Assembly (NCBI RefSeq): GCF_036010485.1
Contig: NZ_CP108568.1
Span: forward strand, 5,153,001 to 5,217,000
Direction: 5' to 3'
DNA from: Streptomyces sp. NBC_01198
GTDB taxonomy: Bacteria; Actinomycetota; Actinomycetes; Streptomycetales; Streptomycetaceae
Length of the DNA stretch: 64,000 bases
Part shown: piece by piece, positions 44,350 to 53,008 of the stretch
Layout: every line of letters starts with the position of its first letter
How positions within the stretch are numbered: position 1 is the first letter of the stretch
Program-made: the position numbers and the translations under genes
The notes under the pieces: generated by a model
What the model was told of the DNA's origin: nothing
What the model saw: the letters and a program-made list of their open reading frames with translations, nothing else
Database searches by the model: none

Positions 44350-45576
44350 CTACTTGGTGACGGTGACCTTGTCGTCGTCCTTGAGCTGACCGAAGAGCGT
44401 CTTGGCCTTGGTCATGTCCCACTTCACGGCGTCGCCGTCGTTCGGGGTCTGGTAGTTGGCGCTGGCTATCGGCACGGTGATGGAGTTTCCGCTGCCGCCG
44501 GTGACGCCCTTCATGGCCCAGAACATCGACGCGAGGTTCCGCAGGCTCATGTCCTTGTCCACGATGAGCGTGTCGAGGCCCGAGCCGATCACCGGGTAGA
44601 GCTTGAACGGGTTGAGCACGGTGGAGGGCGAGGCCGCCTGGTGCGCCAGCGTCGACAGGAACTTCTGCTGGTTGCGCATCCGGCCCAGGTCCTGGTCGGC
44701 CTCCTGGTGGCGCTGCCGGACGAAGGCGAGCGACTGCTGGCCGTTCATCTTCGTGCAGCCCGCGGCGAAGTCCGCGCCGGACGCCTTGTCGTGCAGCGGC
44801 TTGTCCAGGCACATGTTCACGCCGCCGAGCGCGTTGACCAGGTTCACGAAGCCCGCGAAGCCGATCTCGGCGTAGTGGTCGATGTGGATGCCGGTGTTGT
44901 ACTCGATGGTCCTGGTCAGCAGCTCGGGGCCGCCGTCGGCGTAGGCACGGTTCAGCTTGTGCGTGGAGGCCGCGTACCGCTTGTGCGACTGCTGCCCGGT
45001 GAAGGCCGGGATGGTCACGTAGGAGTCACGCGGCAGGCTCATCATCGTGCTGCCGTTGCTGCCGGTGTGCAGGATCATCATCGAGTCGGTGCGCTGGCCC
45101 GCGGCGGCACCGGTGTGCAGGTCCTTCTCGTCCTGCTTGGTCAGCCCCTCACGGCTGTCCGAGCCGACGATCAGGTAGTTGGTGCCCTTGCCGGTCGCCG
45201 GGCGGTCCTCGACCTTGCTCAGGTCGACCTCGCGCCGCACCTTGGAGTCGGCCCAGAAGTAGGTCGACACGGACACCACGAGCAGCACCACGACCAGGCC
45301 GAGCGCCGTGTAGCCGATCTTCCTGCGGGTGCTCCAGCGCGGGGTGCGCGGTCCGCGACCGCCGGGGCCGCCGGTGACCGGCGGGCCGTAGCCGTCGCCC
45401 GATCCGCCGCCGGGCTGCGGGATGGCGCCGGGCGGCAGGCGGTCGCCCGGGGCGGGGCGTCGAGTGGGCTGCGGCGGGACTCCACCCGAGGCAGCGGCCC
45501 GGCGCGGCGACAGTTCTGGGGGCAGCGGAGGCTCGGAGAGCCTGCGCTGCTCGGTGTCATCGCTCCAACCGTTCAT
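44350..45576 (-). CDS. LCP family protein 1 (no LytR_C domain)
   Basis: A 408-residue LytR-CpsA-Psr protein, a family that transfers lipid-linked glycopolymers to peptidoglycan. A Pro/Gly-rich cytoplasmic N-terminus and one membrane segment (YTALGLVVVLLVVSVSTYFW) precede the catalytic domain. Its motifs are intact: YLIVGSDSREG, QRTDSMMILH, MSLPRDSYV, and ALGGVNMCL, then FVRQRHQEADQDLGRMRNQQ. The protein ends shortly after the domain without a LytR_C. It starts at ATG 45576 and is divergent from the hotdog thioesterase. A polymer substrate cannot be named. Confidence 0.9.
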   Translation of the reverse strand: MNGWSDDTEQRRLSEPPLPPELSPRRAAASGGVPPQPTRRPAPGDRLPPGAIPQPGGGSGDGYGPPVTGGPGGRGPRTPRWSTRRKIGYTALGLVVVLLVVSVSTYFWADSKVRREVDLSKVEDRPATGKGTNYLIVGSDSREGLTKQDEKDLHTGAAAGQRTDSMMILHTGSNGSTMMSLPRDSYVTIPAFTGQQSHKRYAASTHKLNRAYADGGPELLTRTIEYNTGIHIDHYAEIGFAGFVNLVNALGGVNMCLDKPLHDKASGADFAAGCTKMNGQQSLAFVRQRHQEADQDLGRMRNQQKFLSTLAHQAASPSTVLNPFKLYPVIGSGLDTLIVDKDMSLRNLASMFWAMKGVTGGSGNSITVPIASANYQTPNDGDAVKWDMTKAKTLFGQLKDDDKVTVTK

Positions 45577-45693
45577 GTCCGTCAGTGTGCCCGGCCACGG
45601 CGTGGGACCTTGAATCCAGGGCGGTTCTGTAGCAGACCCGATGCATTCGGCCACCGGCCGCAGCGGTTTCGTAACGGACATAAAGTGGCTGTC

Positions 45694-46302
45694 ATGATCG
45701 AATCATCCGCAGGTTCCGGCACCCCCGGAACGTCCGCCGTGCCAGAGGCCCAGGAAGCCCCGGACATCCCGCAGCTCCCGGTGATCCCGGGCAAGCCGAC
45801 GTCCGCCGCCCGGATCACCCTCTCGCACATCATGAGCGCCCACGACACCAATCTGCTGGGCACCGTGCACGGCGGCGTCGTGATGAAACTGGTGGACGAC
45901 GCCGCCGGGGCGGTCGCGGGGCGGCACTGCGAGGGTCCCGCGGTGACCGGCGCCATGGACGAGATGGCCTTCCTCGAACCGGTCAGGGTCGGCGACCTGC
46001 TCCAGGTCAAGGCCCAGGTCAACTGGACGGGGAAGACCTCCATGGAGGTCGGCGTCCGGGTGGTCGCCGAGCGCTGGAACGAGGCGGGGCGGCCCGCCAA
46101 GCAGGTGGCGAGCGCCTATCTGGTCTTCGTGGCGGTGGACGCCGAGGGCCGCCCGCGCCGGGTGCCGCCCGTCCTGCCGGAGACCGCCCAGGACCGGCGG
46201 CGCTGGCAGGAGGCCCAGATCCGCCGCACGCACCGGCTGGCCCGCCGCCGGGCGATCCTGGCGCTGCGCAGGGAGCGGGCAGCCGAGGGCCTGCACGACT
46301 GA
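45694..46302 (+). CDS. hotdog-fold acyl-CoA thioesterase
   Basis: A 202-residue acyl-CoA thioesterase of the BACH/YciA type. The hotdog core begins TLSHIMSAHDTNLLGTVHGG, with catalytic Asp/Asn context HDTNLLGTVHGGVVMKLVDDAAG, and continues VNWTGKTSMEVGVRVVAE. The C-terminal helix is strongly basic. TAAAGT (45681-45686) lies seven bases before the ATG, so the message is probably leaderless. It is divergent from LCP 1 and convergent with LCP 2; no link to wall biogenesis is evident. Confidence 0.88.
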   Translation: MIESSAGSGTPGTSAVPEAQEAPDIPQLPVIPGKPTSAARITLSHIMSAHDTNLLGTVHGGVVMKLVDDAAGAVAGRHCEGPAVTGAMDEMAFLEPVRVGDLLQVKAQVNWTGKTSMEVGVRVVAERWNEAGRPAKQVASAYLVFVAVDAEGRPRRVPPVLPETAQDRRRWQEAQIRRTHRLARRRAILALRRERAAEGLHD

Positions 46303-46357
46303 CCGCGCCCGCGTCCGGGGCGCCGTCCCGCCCGGCCCCCCGGAACGGCTCGCGGTC

Positions 46358-47917
46358 TCAGGGGCAGCCGACCTGGTCGCCGGTGAGCGCGCCCTCCTCC
46401 GGCCGCGTCCCCGGGTCCGGCAGCGGCGCTGCGACCGGCTTCACCCGGACGGTGGTGAAGTCCGGGCCGAGCGTGACGCGCATCACCGGGCCCTGCTTGG
46501 CCGCCGGCACCAGCTGCGCCCCCGGCAGCGCCACGGCCAGCGCCTTCGCCGAGGTGTCCCAGCGCGGGTCGTAGCGGATGACCGTGTGCGGCACGTGCCG
46601 GCGCGCGGTGGTCGGGGTGCCGGTGGTGACGAAGCCAGTGGCGCGCAGCGCCTGCTGGGTGTCCGCGGCGAGCCCGCCGACGGCGGTGCCGTTCTCGACC
46701 CGTACCCGGATCCTCGCCGGGTCGACCGCGACGGGCACGCGCGCCGGTGCGGGGCTGCCGGTGGGCGTCGGGCGCGGGGCGGTGAGCGGCTTGTCGGCGC
46801 GGATGGTCGCCCACAGCCGGCCGGCCTTCAGCGCGTCCCACTTCACGGTGGAGCCCACCCCGTGGACGTTCACGCTGTTGTCGCTCAGCGGCACCGAGGC
46901 GAACTCCGACGAGGCGGGCGAGAAGCCCTTCATGGCGCGGGCCAGGGTGAGCATGTCCTTGCTGTCCAGGCCCTGGTCGGCGCGGACCGAGCCGAGCACG
47001 GTGGAGACGGCCCTGCGGAGCCGCAGCGGGTCGCCGAGCATGCCGCCGCTGGTGACCTTGTGGATGACCTGGGCCAGGAAGCGCTGCTGGCGCTGCATCC
47101 GCCCCAGGTCGGCGGCCGGGTCCAGATGCCGGGAGCGTACGTACTGCAGCGCCTGGCCGCCGTTCAGGGTCGTGGTGCCGACCGGCAGGTTCAGCCCGCT
47201 GTAGGAGTCCTTCAGCGGCCGGGAGGTGCAGACCGGGACGCCGCCGATCACGTCGACGGTCTTCATGAAGCTGGTGAAGTCCACTTCCAGGTAGTGGTCG
47301 ATGTGGACGCCGGTCAGCTGCTCGACGGTCTGCACGGTGAGCTTGGGGCCGCCCAGCGCGTAGGCCTGGTTGAGCTTGGCGGGCCGGGTCGCGGCGGCGG
47401 GCGTCGCCGCGCCCTTCGCGCCGGGCTTCGCGGTGGGCGCGGCGGCGGCCTTCCCCGCGGCCTTGGCGGCCGCGGTCGCGCCGGCCGGCACGGGCCTCGC
47501 GGGCAGCAGCACGTACGTGTCGCGCGGGATGCTGACGACGCTGGCCCGCGCGTGGTCCTGCGAGAGATGGACCAGCATGATCGTGTCCGTGCAGTGGCAG
47601 GGCGCCCCGCCCAGGTGGTAGAGCTTCTTCTCCGCCGGGGCGAGATCCTCCCGCCCGTCGGTGCCGACCAGCAGGAAATTCGTGCCCTTGCTGCCGTCGG
47701 GGCGGCCCTGCATGCCGCCGAAGGCGTCGACCCGGCCGATCGCCCCGTTCACCCCGGTCACCACCGCGTGGCCGATGCCGCTGGCGGTGATCACCAGCAG
47801 CGCGACCCCGCCGACGATCCTGGTGCTCAGCCGGATCGGCGGGCGCCGGCCGGGCGCCGGCCGTCGCCCTGGCTGCGGCCGTTGTGGGCTGACGGGACGT
47901 CGGCTGGTCAGCGGCAC
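46358..47917 (-). CDS. LCP family protein 2 (with LytR_C domain)
   Basis: A 519-residue LCP protein. After a short Arg/Pro-rich N-terminus and one membrane segment (VGGVALLVITASGIGHAVV), the LCP domain shows FLLVGTDGREDL, VSIPRDTYVLLP, KLNQAYALGGPKL, and DVIGGVPVCTS, then YVRSRHLDPAADLGRMQRQQ. The usual Arg of the R-T/S-D motif is Cys (CHCTDTIML). An Ala/Pro/Lys-rich insertion interrupts the domain near 160-185. A LytR_C domain (IRVRVENGTAVGGLAADTQ) follows. The GTG at 47917 has GGAGGG six bases upstream. Confidence 0.88.
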   Translation of the reverse strand: MPLTSRRPVSPQRPQPGRRPAPGRRPPIRLSTRIVGGVALLVITASGIGHAVVTGVNGAIGRVDAFGGMQGRPDGSKGTNFLLVGTDGREDLAPAEKKLYHLGGAPCHCTDTIMLVHLSQDHARASVVSIPRDTYVLLPARPVPAGATAAAKAAGKAAAAPTAKPGAKGAATPAAATRPAKLNQAYALGGPKLTVQTVEQLTGVHIDHYLEVDFTSFMKTVDVIGGVPVCTSRPLKDSYSGLNLPVGTTTLNGGQALQYVRSRHLDPAADLGRMQRQQRFLAQVIHKVTSGGMLGDPLRLRRAVSTVLGSVRADQGLDSKDMLTLARAMKGFSPASSEFASVPLSDNSVNVHGVGSTVKWDALKAGRLWATIRADKPLTAPRPTPTGSPAPARVPVAVDPARIRVRVENGTAVGGLAADTQQALRATGFVTTGTPTTARRHVPHTVIRYDPRWDTSAKALAVALPGAQLVPAAKQGPVMRVTLGPDFTTVRVKPVAAPLPDPGTRPEEGALTGDQVGCP

Positions 47918-48032
47918 GGGATTCCCTCCGCAGTGGTGCAGGCAGGCAGACCCGTTCAGGCTAGAGACAAATAGGACTGTCAGCCTTGCCCCCACGCGCT
48001 GGGGTCCCCCATTGGCGGTAACGTTTCCCGCA

Positions 48033-49085
48033 ATGAACGCCGCCAATGACTCCGCGCTCCCGGCCGTCTCCGTGATCATGCCGGTGCTCAATGAGGAGCG
48101 CCACCTGCGTAACTCCGTCCGGCACATCCTGGAACAGGACTATCCGGGCGAGCTGGAAGTCGTCATCGCGCTCGGTCCCTCCAAGGACCGGACCGACGCG
48201 ATCGCGGCCGAGCTGGTCGCCGAGGACCCCCGGGTCCATACGGTGCCCAACCCCACCGGGCGCACGCCCGCCGCGCTGAACGCCGCGATCAACGCCTCCC
48301 GCCATCCGGTGGTGGTGCGGGTCGACGGCCACGGCATGCTCTCGCCGGACTACATCGCCACGGCCGTCCGCCTGCTGGACGAGACCGGCGCGGCGAACGT
48401 CGGCGGCATCATGCACGCCGAGGGTGAGAACGCCTGGGAGAAGGCGGTCGCCGCGGCGATGACCGCCAAGATAGGGGTCGGCAACGCCGCCTTCCACACC
48501 GGTGGCGCGGCCGCGCCCGCCGACACCGTCTATCTCGGTGTCTTCCGCCGCGAGGTGCTGGAACAGCAGGGCGGCTACAACATCGAGTTCGTCCGCGCCC
48601 AGGACTGGGAGCTGAACTACCGGATCCGCGAGGCCGGGCACCTCATCTGGTTCTCGCCCGAGCTCAAGGTCTCCTACCGGCCGCGGCCGAGCGTGCGCAC
48701 CCTGGCCAAGCAGTACAAGGACTACGGCCGGTGGCGCCGGGTGGTGACCCGCTACCACCGCGGCTCGGTCAACCTGCGGTATCTGGCGGCGCCCGGCGCC
48801 CTGCTGGCCAACGCGGTGGGCATCGTCGTCGGCGCCGCGCTGACGCCGTGGGCGCTGTTGGTGCCGGCGGCCTACCTCGCCGGCATCACCGTCGGCTCGC
48901 TGCCGGCCGGCCGCGGCCTGGGCGCCGGCGCCCGGCTGCGGATCCCGCTCGCGCTGGCCACCATGCACATGTGCTGGGGCTACGGCTTCCTGACCAGCCC
49001 GCGCTCGCTCGCCCGTACGGTCATCGCCAGCCGCCGCCCCGCCGTCCAGGCGGCCGCGGCGGAGTCGGCGCCCGCCGACGTGTGA
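48033..49085 (+). CDS. GT2 family glycosyltransferase (ExoA-like)
   Basis: A 350-residue membrane-associated glycosyltransferase. The GT-A domain begins SVIMPVLNEERHLRNSVRHI, with the DxD-like VVRVDGHGMLSPDYI and acceptor-side AQDWELNYRIREAGHLIW. Three to four C-terminal hydrophobic segments (AAPGALLANAVGIVVGAALTP, WALLVPAAYLAGITVGSL) follow, as in ExoA-type enzymes of polysaccharide assembly. TAACGT lies eight bases before the ATG. Flanked by LCP genes on the other strand, it probably makes part of the glycan they attach. Confidence 0.88.
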   Translation: MNAANDSALPAVSVIMPVLNEERHLRNSVRHILEQDYPGELEVVIALGPSKDRTDAIAAELVAEDPRVHTVPNPTGRTPAALNAAINASRHPVVVRVDGHGMLSPDYIATAVRLLDETGAANVGGIMHAEGENAWEKAVAAAMTAKIGVGNAAFHTGGAAAPADTVYLGVFRREVLEQQGGYNIEFVRAQDWELNYRIREAGHLIWFSPELKVSYRPRPSVRTLAKQYKDYGRWRRVVTRYHRGSVNLRYLAAPGALLANAVGIVVGAALTPWALLVPAAYLAGITVGSLPAGRGLGAGARLRIPLALATMHMCWGYGFLTSPRSLARTVIASRRPAVQAAAAESAPADV

Positions 49086-49128
49086 CCGTACGCTGGTAGC
49101 CGCAGCGTCAGGTCGCAGCCGTACCCGC

Positions 49129-49167
49129 CAGCAGGGGTCCGCCGGAAGCTCCGGCGGACCCCTGCTG
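49129..49167. terminator. 18-bp stem bidirectional terminator
   Basis: Arms 49129-49146 and 49150-49167 are perfectly complementary around a 3-nt loop. It sits between the converging GT2 gene and LCP 3. Confidence 0.8.
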
Positions 49168-49190
49168 CCGCGGTGGGTGACGCGGGCCGG

Positions 49191-51008
49191 TCAGCCCGCC
49201 CAGCGGTAGATCGGCTGGATGGGCATGCAGCCGGTGGTGTCGGCGCCGTTCATGGCGTCGGCGTTCTTCGGCACACCGCCCGCCTTCGGCAGCGTCGCGC
49301 TGTAGTCGGTGCCCGACTTCCAGTCCGCGCCGACGGTCACGGTGAGGGCCTGCGTCGTGGTGGACGGCTTCACGTTGCTCACCGGGATCTTCAGCGCCTT
49401 GGCCACCGAGGTGGCGTCGGCCCTGCCCTGGTCACCGGAGGCCGCCGGGTAGACCACCGACGTGCCCGGGCTGGGCGCGGAGGTCTGGCTGGGCTCGGCC
49501 TTGGTGAAGCCCGCGGTCTTCAGCGCCGTGGCGATGTCGGTGGCACGGTGCGGCACCGCCGGGTTGGCCGCAGTGCCCGCGGTGCCGTTCACCACGGTGA
49601 CCGGGATCGTCGCGGCGGCCGCGGCGGGCGGTCCGGAGGGAGTGCTCGGCTTCGGCGACGAGCTCGCCGACCCCGGGGGCTTGGCCTTGCCGTCCGCGTC
49701 CATGGCCACGTCGTTGCGCATCAGCGCCCACACCGTGCCGGCCGACGCGGCGGGCACGTAGTGGGCGTTCTCGTCCTGCGGGTCGGCGTCGTGCGGCATC
49801 GTCAGCATCGTCATCCGGGACGGCGGGATGCTCTTGAGCTCCATGCCGAGGTTGTAGAGCTTCTTCGGGGTGCCGATCTCCGAGGAGACCTCGAAGGCGC
49901 CCATCGCCGTGGTGGCGATCTTGTTCAGCCGGGCCGGGTTGGTGAAGAGGTTCTGGCTGCGCAGGGTGCGGATCAGCGAGCTCATGTACATGTGCTGGGC
50001 CTTGGCCCGGCCGGAGTCGTCGCCGAAGGCGTCACGGGTGCGCAGCCACTGCAGGGCCTGCTTGTCCTTGATGATGCTCTTGCCCTTGGGGAGCTTCAGC
50101 CCGGAGCCGCCGTGCTTGATGTACTTGGTGGGGCGGTCCCACACGCTGTGCTCGACGCACACCTGGACGCCGCCGAGCACGTCCGCCATCTCCACCACGC
50201 CGGAGAAGTCGATCATCAGCCAGTGGTCGATGTAGACGTTGGTGAGGTTCTGCACCGTCGCCAGCGTGCAGCCCGGGCCGCCGCGGCCCAGCGAGGCGTT
50301 GATGATGGTGTTGGTCTTGGGGTAGAGGTGGTGCGTCTTGGGGTCCTCGCACTGCGGGATGTCCACCCGGGTGTCGCGCGGGATGCTCACCACCGACATG
50401 TTGCTGCGGTCCGCGGACAGGTGGGCGATCATGATCACGTCGGCCCGGGCGCCCCCGCTGTCGGCGGCGCCGCCGAGCTTCTTGTCGTCCGCGCTGAGCC
50501 GGCTGTCGGAGCCGAGGATCAGGATGTTCATCGCCGTGGTGCCGTTGGCGTTCGCCTTCGGCTTGGCCACCGTCGTGTTGCCGCTGACCCGCTCGCCCTT
50601 GCGGATCTTGCCGGACAGGTACTCGTAGTAGCCGTACGCGGCCCCCGCCGTCCCCAGGACGCCGACCGCGGCCACGATCGCCACCCAGCGCAGCGCCTTG
50701 CGCCGGCGGGGGCGCTGCTGCCGCCGGCCGCCCCTGCGGTGGCCGCCGCCGTGTCCCCCGCCGTGCCCGCCGCCGCCGTGCCGCGCGCCGCGGGTGTCGG
50801 CGCCGCCCGCGCCAGGTCCGCCGGATATCGGGTCGGGGCCGTCCCCGCCCCCGTGCGGGCTTCTGGGCCCCGGCACCTGGCCGCTCCCCCGGCCCGGCGC
50901 CCCCGGGGCGTACGGGCGCGCGTCGTCCCGGTGGAGCCCGTCGTCCCAGCCGAGGTCACCATGGTCAGGTGCGGCCCCCTGGCCACCTCCCATTGCCCCG
51001 TCCCGCAT
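49191..51008 (-). CDS. LCP family protein 3 (with LytR_C domain)
   Basis: A 605-residue LCP protein, the longest here. A ~100-residue Gly/His/Arg-rich disordered cytoplasmic N-terminus leads to a membrane segment (WVAIVAAVGVLGTAGAAYGY). The LCP domain shows ILILGSDSRLSADDKKLGG, ARADVIMIAHL, VVSIPRDTRVDIP, VLGGVQVCVE, and WLRTRDAFGDDSGRAKAQH. A Ser/Pro linker and a LytR_C domain (IPVTVVNGTAGTAANPAVP) follow. GGGGAGGG precedes the ATG by six bases. Confidence 0.9.
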   Translation of the reverse strand: MRDGAMGGGQGAAPDHGDLGWDDGLHRDDARPYAPGAPGRGSGQVPGPRSPHGGGDGPDPISGGPGAGGADTRGARHGGGGHGGGHGGGHRRGGRRQQRPRRRKALRWVAIVAAVGVLGTAGAAYGYYEYLSGKIRKGERVSGNTTVAKPKANANGTTAMNILILGSDSRLSADDKKLGGAADSGGARADVIMIAHLSADRSNMSVVSIPRDTRVDIPQCEDPKTHHLYPKTNTIINASLGRGGPGCTLATVQNLTNVYIDHWLMIDFSGVVEMADVLGGVQVCVEHSVWDRPTKYIKHGGSGLKLPKGKSIIKDKQALQWLRTRDAFGDDSGRAKAQHMYMSSLIRTLRSQNLFTNPARLNKIATTAMGAFEVSSEIGTPKKLYNLGMELKSIPPSRMTMLTMPHDADPQDENAHYVPAASAGTVWALMRNDVAMDADGKAKPPGSASSSPKPSTPSGPPAAAAATIPVTVVNGTAGTAANPAVPHRATDIATALKTAGFTKAEPSQTSAPSPGTSVVYPAASGDQGRADATSVAKALKIPVSNVKPSTTTQALTVTVGADWKSGTDYSATLPKAGGVPKNADAMNGADTTGCMPIQPIYRWAG

Positions 51009-51133
51009 CAGGAACCCTCCCCCTGCTTCGGCCGAACCTCGGCCGTCCTCCTGTCAGACGGCCGTCAGCCGCGCGGAGTTGCATTCCGCGGCCTCGACTT
51101 AACACGACGTGGATCACCGGGAGGTTTCGTGAG

Positions 51134-52801
51134 TCAGCTCACGCAGGAGGAATTGTCCGCCTCTGTCCTGTCCAGGTCGTCGGGGTCCGCGTCGGGGTCC
51201 GCGATCGGCACACCGGCCCGGGTGAAGTCCGCACCCAGGGTGAGCGCCATGTCCGCCCCCGGGGCGCCCCCGCTGCCGGACGACGGCCTGAGGGCCGAGC
51301 CCGGCAGGCCCATCATCGCGGCCAGCGCACGCGCCTGGTCGGCCTGTTCCCGGGTGTAGACCAGGGTGGTCCGCGCGGCCGGAGCCGGGGCGTTGCCGCC
51401 ATTGGCGGGGGCGCCGACACCCTGGGTGTCGCGCAGCCAGGCCACCGTGCCGCGGGCGGCGCCGAGGATGCCGCTGCCGTTGAGTACCCGCACCCGGACG
51501 TCGCCGGCCGCCGCCCTCGGGCCGCGCAGCCGGGTCTCGCTCCGCGGCCGCTTCCTGCGCCCGCTGAGCGAGACGTCGTCCTTGATCAGCGTGAACAGCC
51601 GCTGCGCCCTGCCCTGGTCGACCACCACGGTGGCGTGCACCTTCTCGTTGGGGTTGTCGACCACCGGCAGGGTGGTGAAGGTGATGTGCTTGGCGTCGAC
51701 CTTGCTGATGTCCTTGGCCAGGCTGCTCAGTTTCGAGACGCTGCCGATCGCGCTGTCCACGGTCAGCGCCCGGGTCGCGGTGTCCGCCAGGGAGAAGAGC
51801 TTCCTGGGGTTGGTCAGGGTGCCGCTGGACTTGATCTTGCGGATCATCGCGCCGATGAACCGCTGCTGCAGCTTGATCCGGTCCAGGTCGCTCTGGTTGC
51901 GCAGCGCGTGCCGGGTCCTGACGAACTCCAGCGCCTGCTCACCCTCGATCCGGTGCTGACCCGCGGACAGGTCCAGGTGCGACTTGGGGTCCACCAGCGG
52001 CCTGGCGAGGCACATGTCGACCCCGCCGACCGCCGTCGACAGCGCCTTGACCGCCTCGAAGTCGACCATCATGAAGTGGTCCACCGAGATCCCGGTCAGC
52101 GCGGTGACGGCCCGCATGGTGCAGCCCGGGTCGCGCCCGCCCACCCCCAGGCTCTCGTTGAACTTCGGCGTGGTCAGTCCGGCGGGGATGCCGGGGATCG
52201 TCGTGGTCGCGCCGTCCTCGCCCACGGTCGGGCAGGCCGGGATGCTCGTGACGATGTCCCGCGGGATGCTCATCGCGGTGGCGTTGGTGCGGTCGGCCGA
52301 CACGTGGAAGAGGATCGTGGTGTCCGCGTGCCCGACGTTGTCCGCGTCCCCGTAGCGGCCGCCCAGACCCTGGCGGCTGTCGGTGCCGATCACCAGCAGG
52401 TTGACCGGACCCTTGCCGACGACGTTCTTGCTGCCCGCGTCGCCGACGTCCACCGTGGTGAGGTTGCCGTTGAAGTGCTCGTAGACCAGGTAGCCGCCGA
52501 CGCCGACCGCGACCAGGACCAGGCCCATCGAGCCCGCGGTCCACAGCAGCGCCTTCCTGCGCCGGGACGGCCCCCTGCCCGGCGTCCTGACCGGCCTGCC
52601 CTTCCGGCGGCCGGGTGGACAGCCGGCGCCGGCCGTACGGCGGCCCCGGGGCGGGGGAACGGCGTCGGTGGCGCCCCGGGTGGTCTGCCGCGGCAGTCCG
52701 CCGGTCCGCGTCTGGTCCTGCCGTAGCCGGTAGCTGCCGGTCGCCGGGTCGAGGACCCACTGGTCCGCCGGATCGATGTCGTCTCGGCCTTGCGTGTCCA
52801 C
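51134..52801 (-). CDS. LCP family protein 4 (with LytR_C domain)
   Basis: A 555-residue LCP protein. The N-terminus carries DPADQWVLDPATGSYRLR, shared with LCP 5, followed by a basic segment and a membrane helix (AGSMGLVLVAVGVGGYLVY). The catalytic domain reads LLVIGTDSRQGL, AMSIPRDIVTSIP, AVGGVDMCLARPLVDPKSHL, and FVRTRHALRNQSDLDRIKLQ. The Arg before Thr-Asp is His here (NVGHADTTILF). A LytR_C domain (VRVLNGSGILGAARGTV) closes the protein. The start is GTG with GGAGG 12 bases upstream, in a leader that is duplicated before LCP 5. Confidence 0.9.
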   Translation of the reverse strand: MDTQGRDDIDPADQWVLDPATGSYRLRQDQTRTGGLPRQTTRGATDAVPPPRGRRTAGAGCPPGRRKGRPVRTPGRGPSRRRKALLWTAGSMGLVLVAVGVGGYLVYEHFNGNLTTVDVGDAGSKNVVGKGPVNLLVIGTDSRQGLGGRYGDADNVGHADTTILFHVSADRTNATAMSIPRDIVTSIPACPTVGEDGATTTIPGIPAGLTTPKFNESLGVGGRDPGCTMRAVTALTGISVDHFMMVDFEAVKALSTAVGGVDMCLARPLVDPKSHLDLSAGQHRIEGEQALEFVRTRHALRNQSDLDRIKLQQRFIGAMIRKIKSSGTLTNPRKLFSLADTATRALTVDSAIGSVSKLSSLAKDISKVDAKHITFTTLPVVDNPNEKVHATVVVDQGRAQRLFTLIKDDVSLSGRRKRPRSETRLRGPRAAAGDVRVRVLNGSGILGAARGTVAWLRDTQGVGAPANGGNAPAPAARTTLVYTREQADQARALAAMMGLPGSALRPSSGSGGAPGADMALTLGADFTRAGVPIADPDADPDDLDRTEADNSSCVS

Positions 52802-53008
52802 GGTCGCTCGGGTCCTCCATCCGGTAACCGTCGGATCGCTTACAGTAGTCGCCCGATCCGTCGCCGATACGCGATCCCAGGGGATTCACCCCGCTGTAGC
52901 CGGACAAAGCCCTCAATTCCCACCGCAATTGGTGCGGTTTTTCAGCAGGCTTTCACCATGCTTTGCCACGGAGCCCGGCTCCGGGACCGCCGGCGGATAC
53001 CGCGGTGC

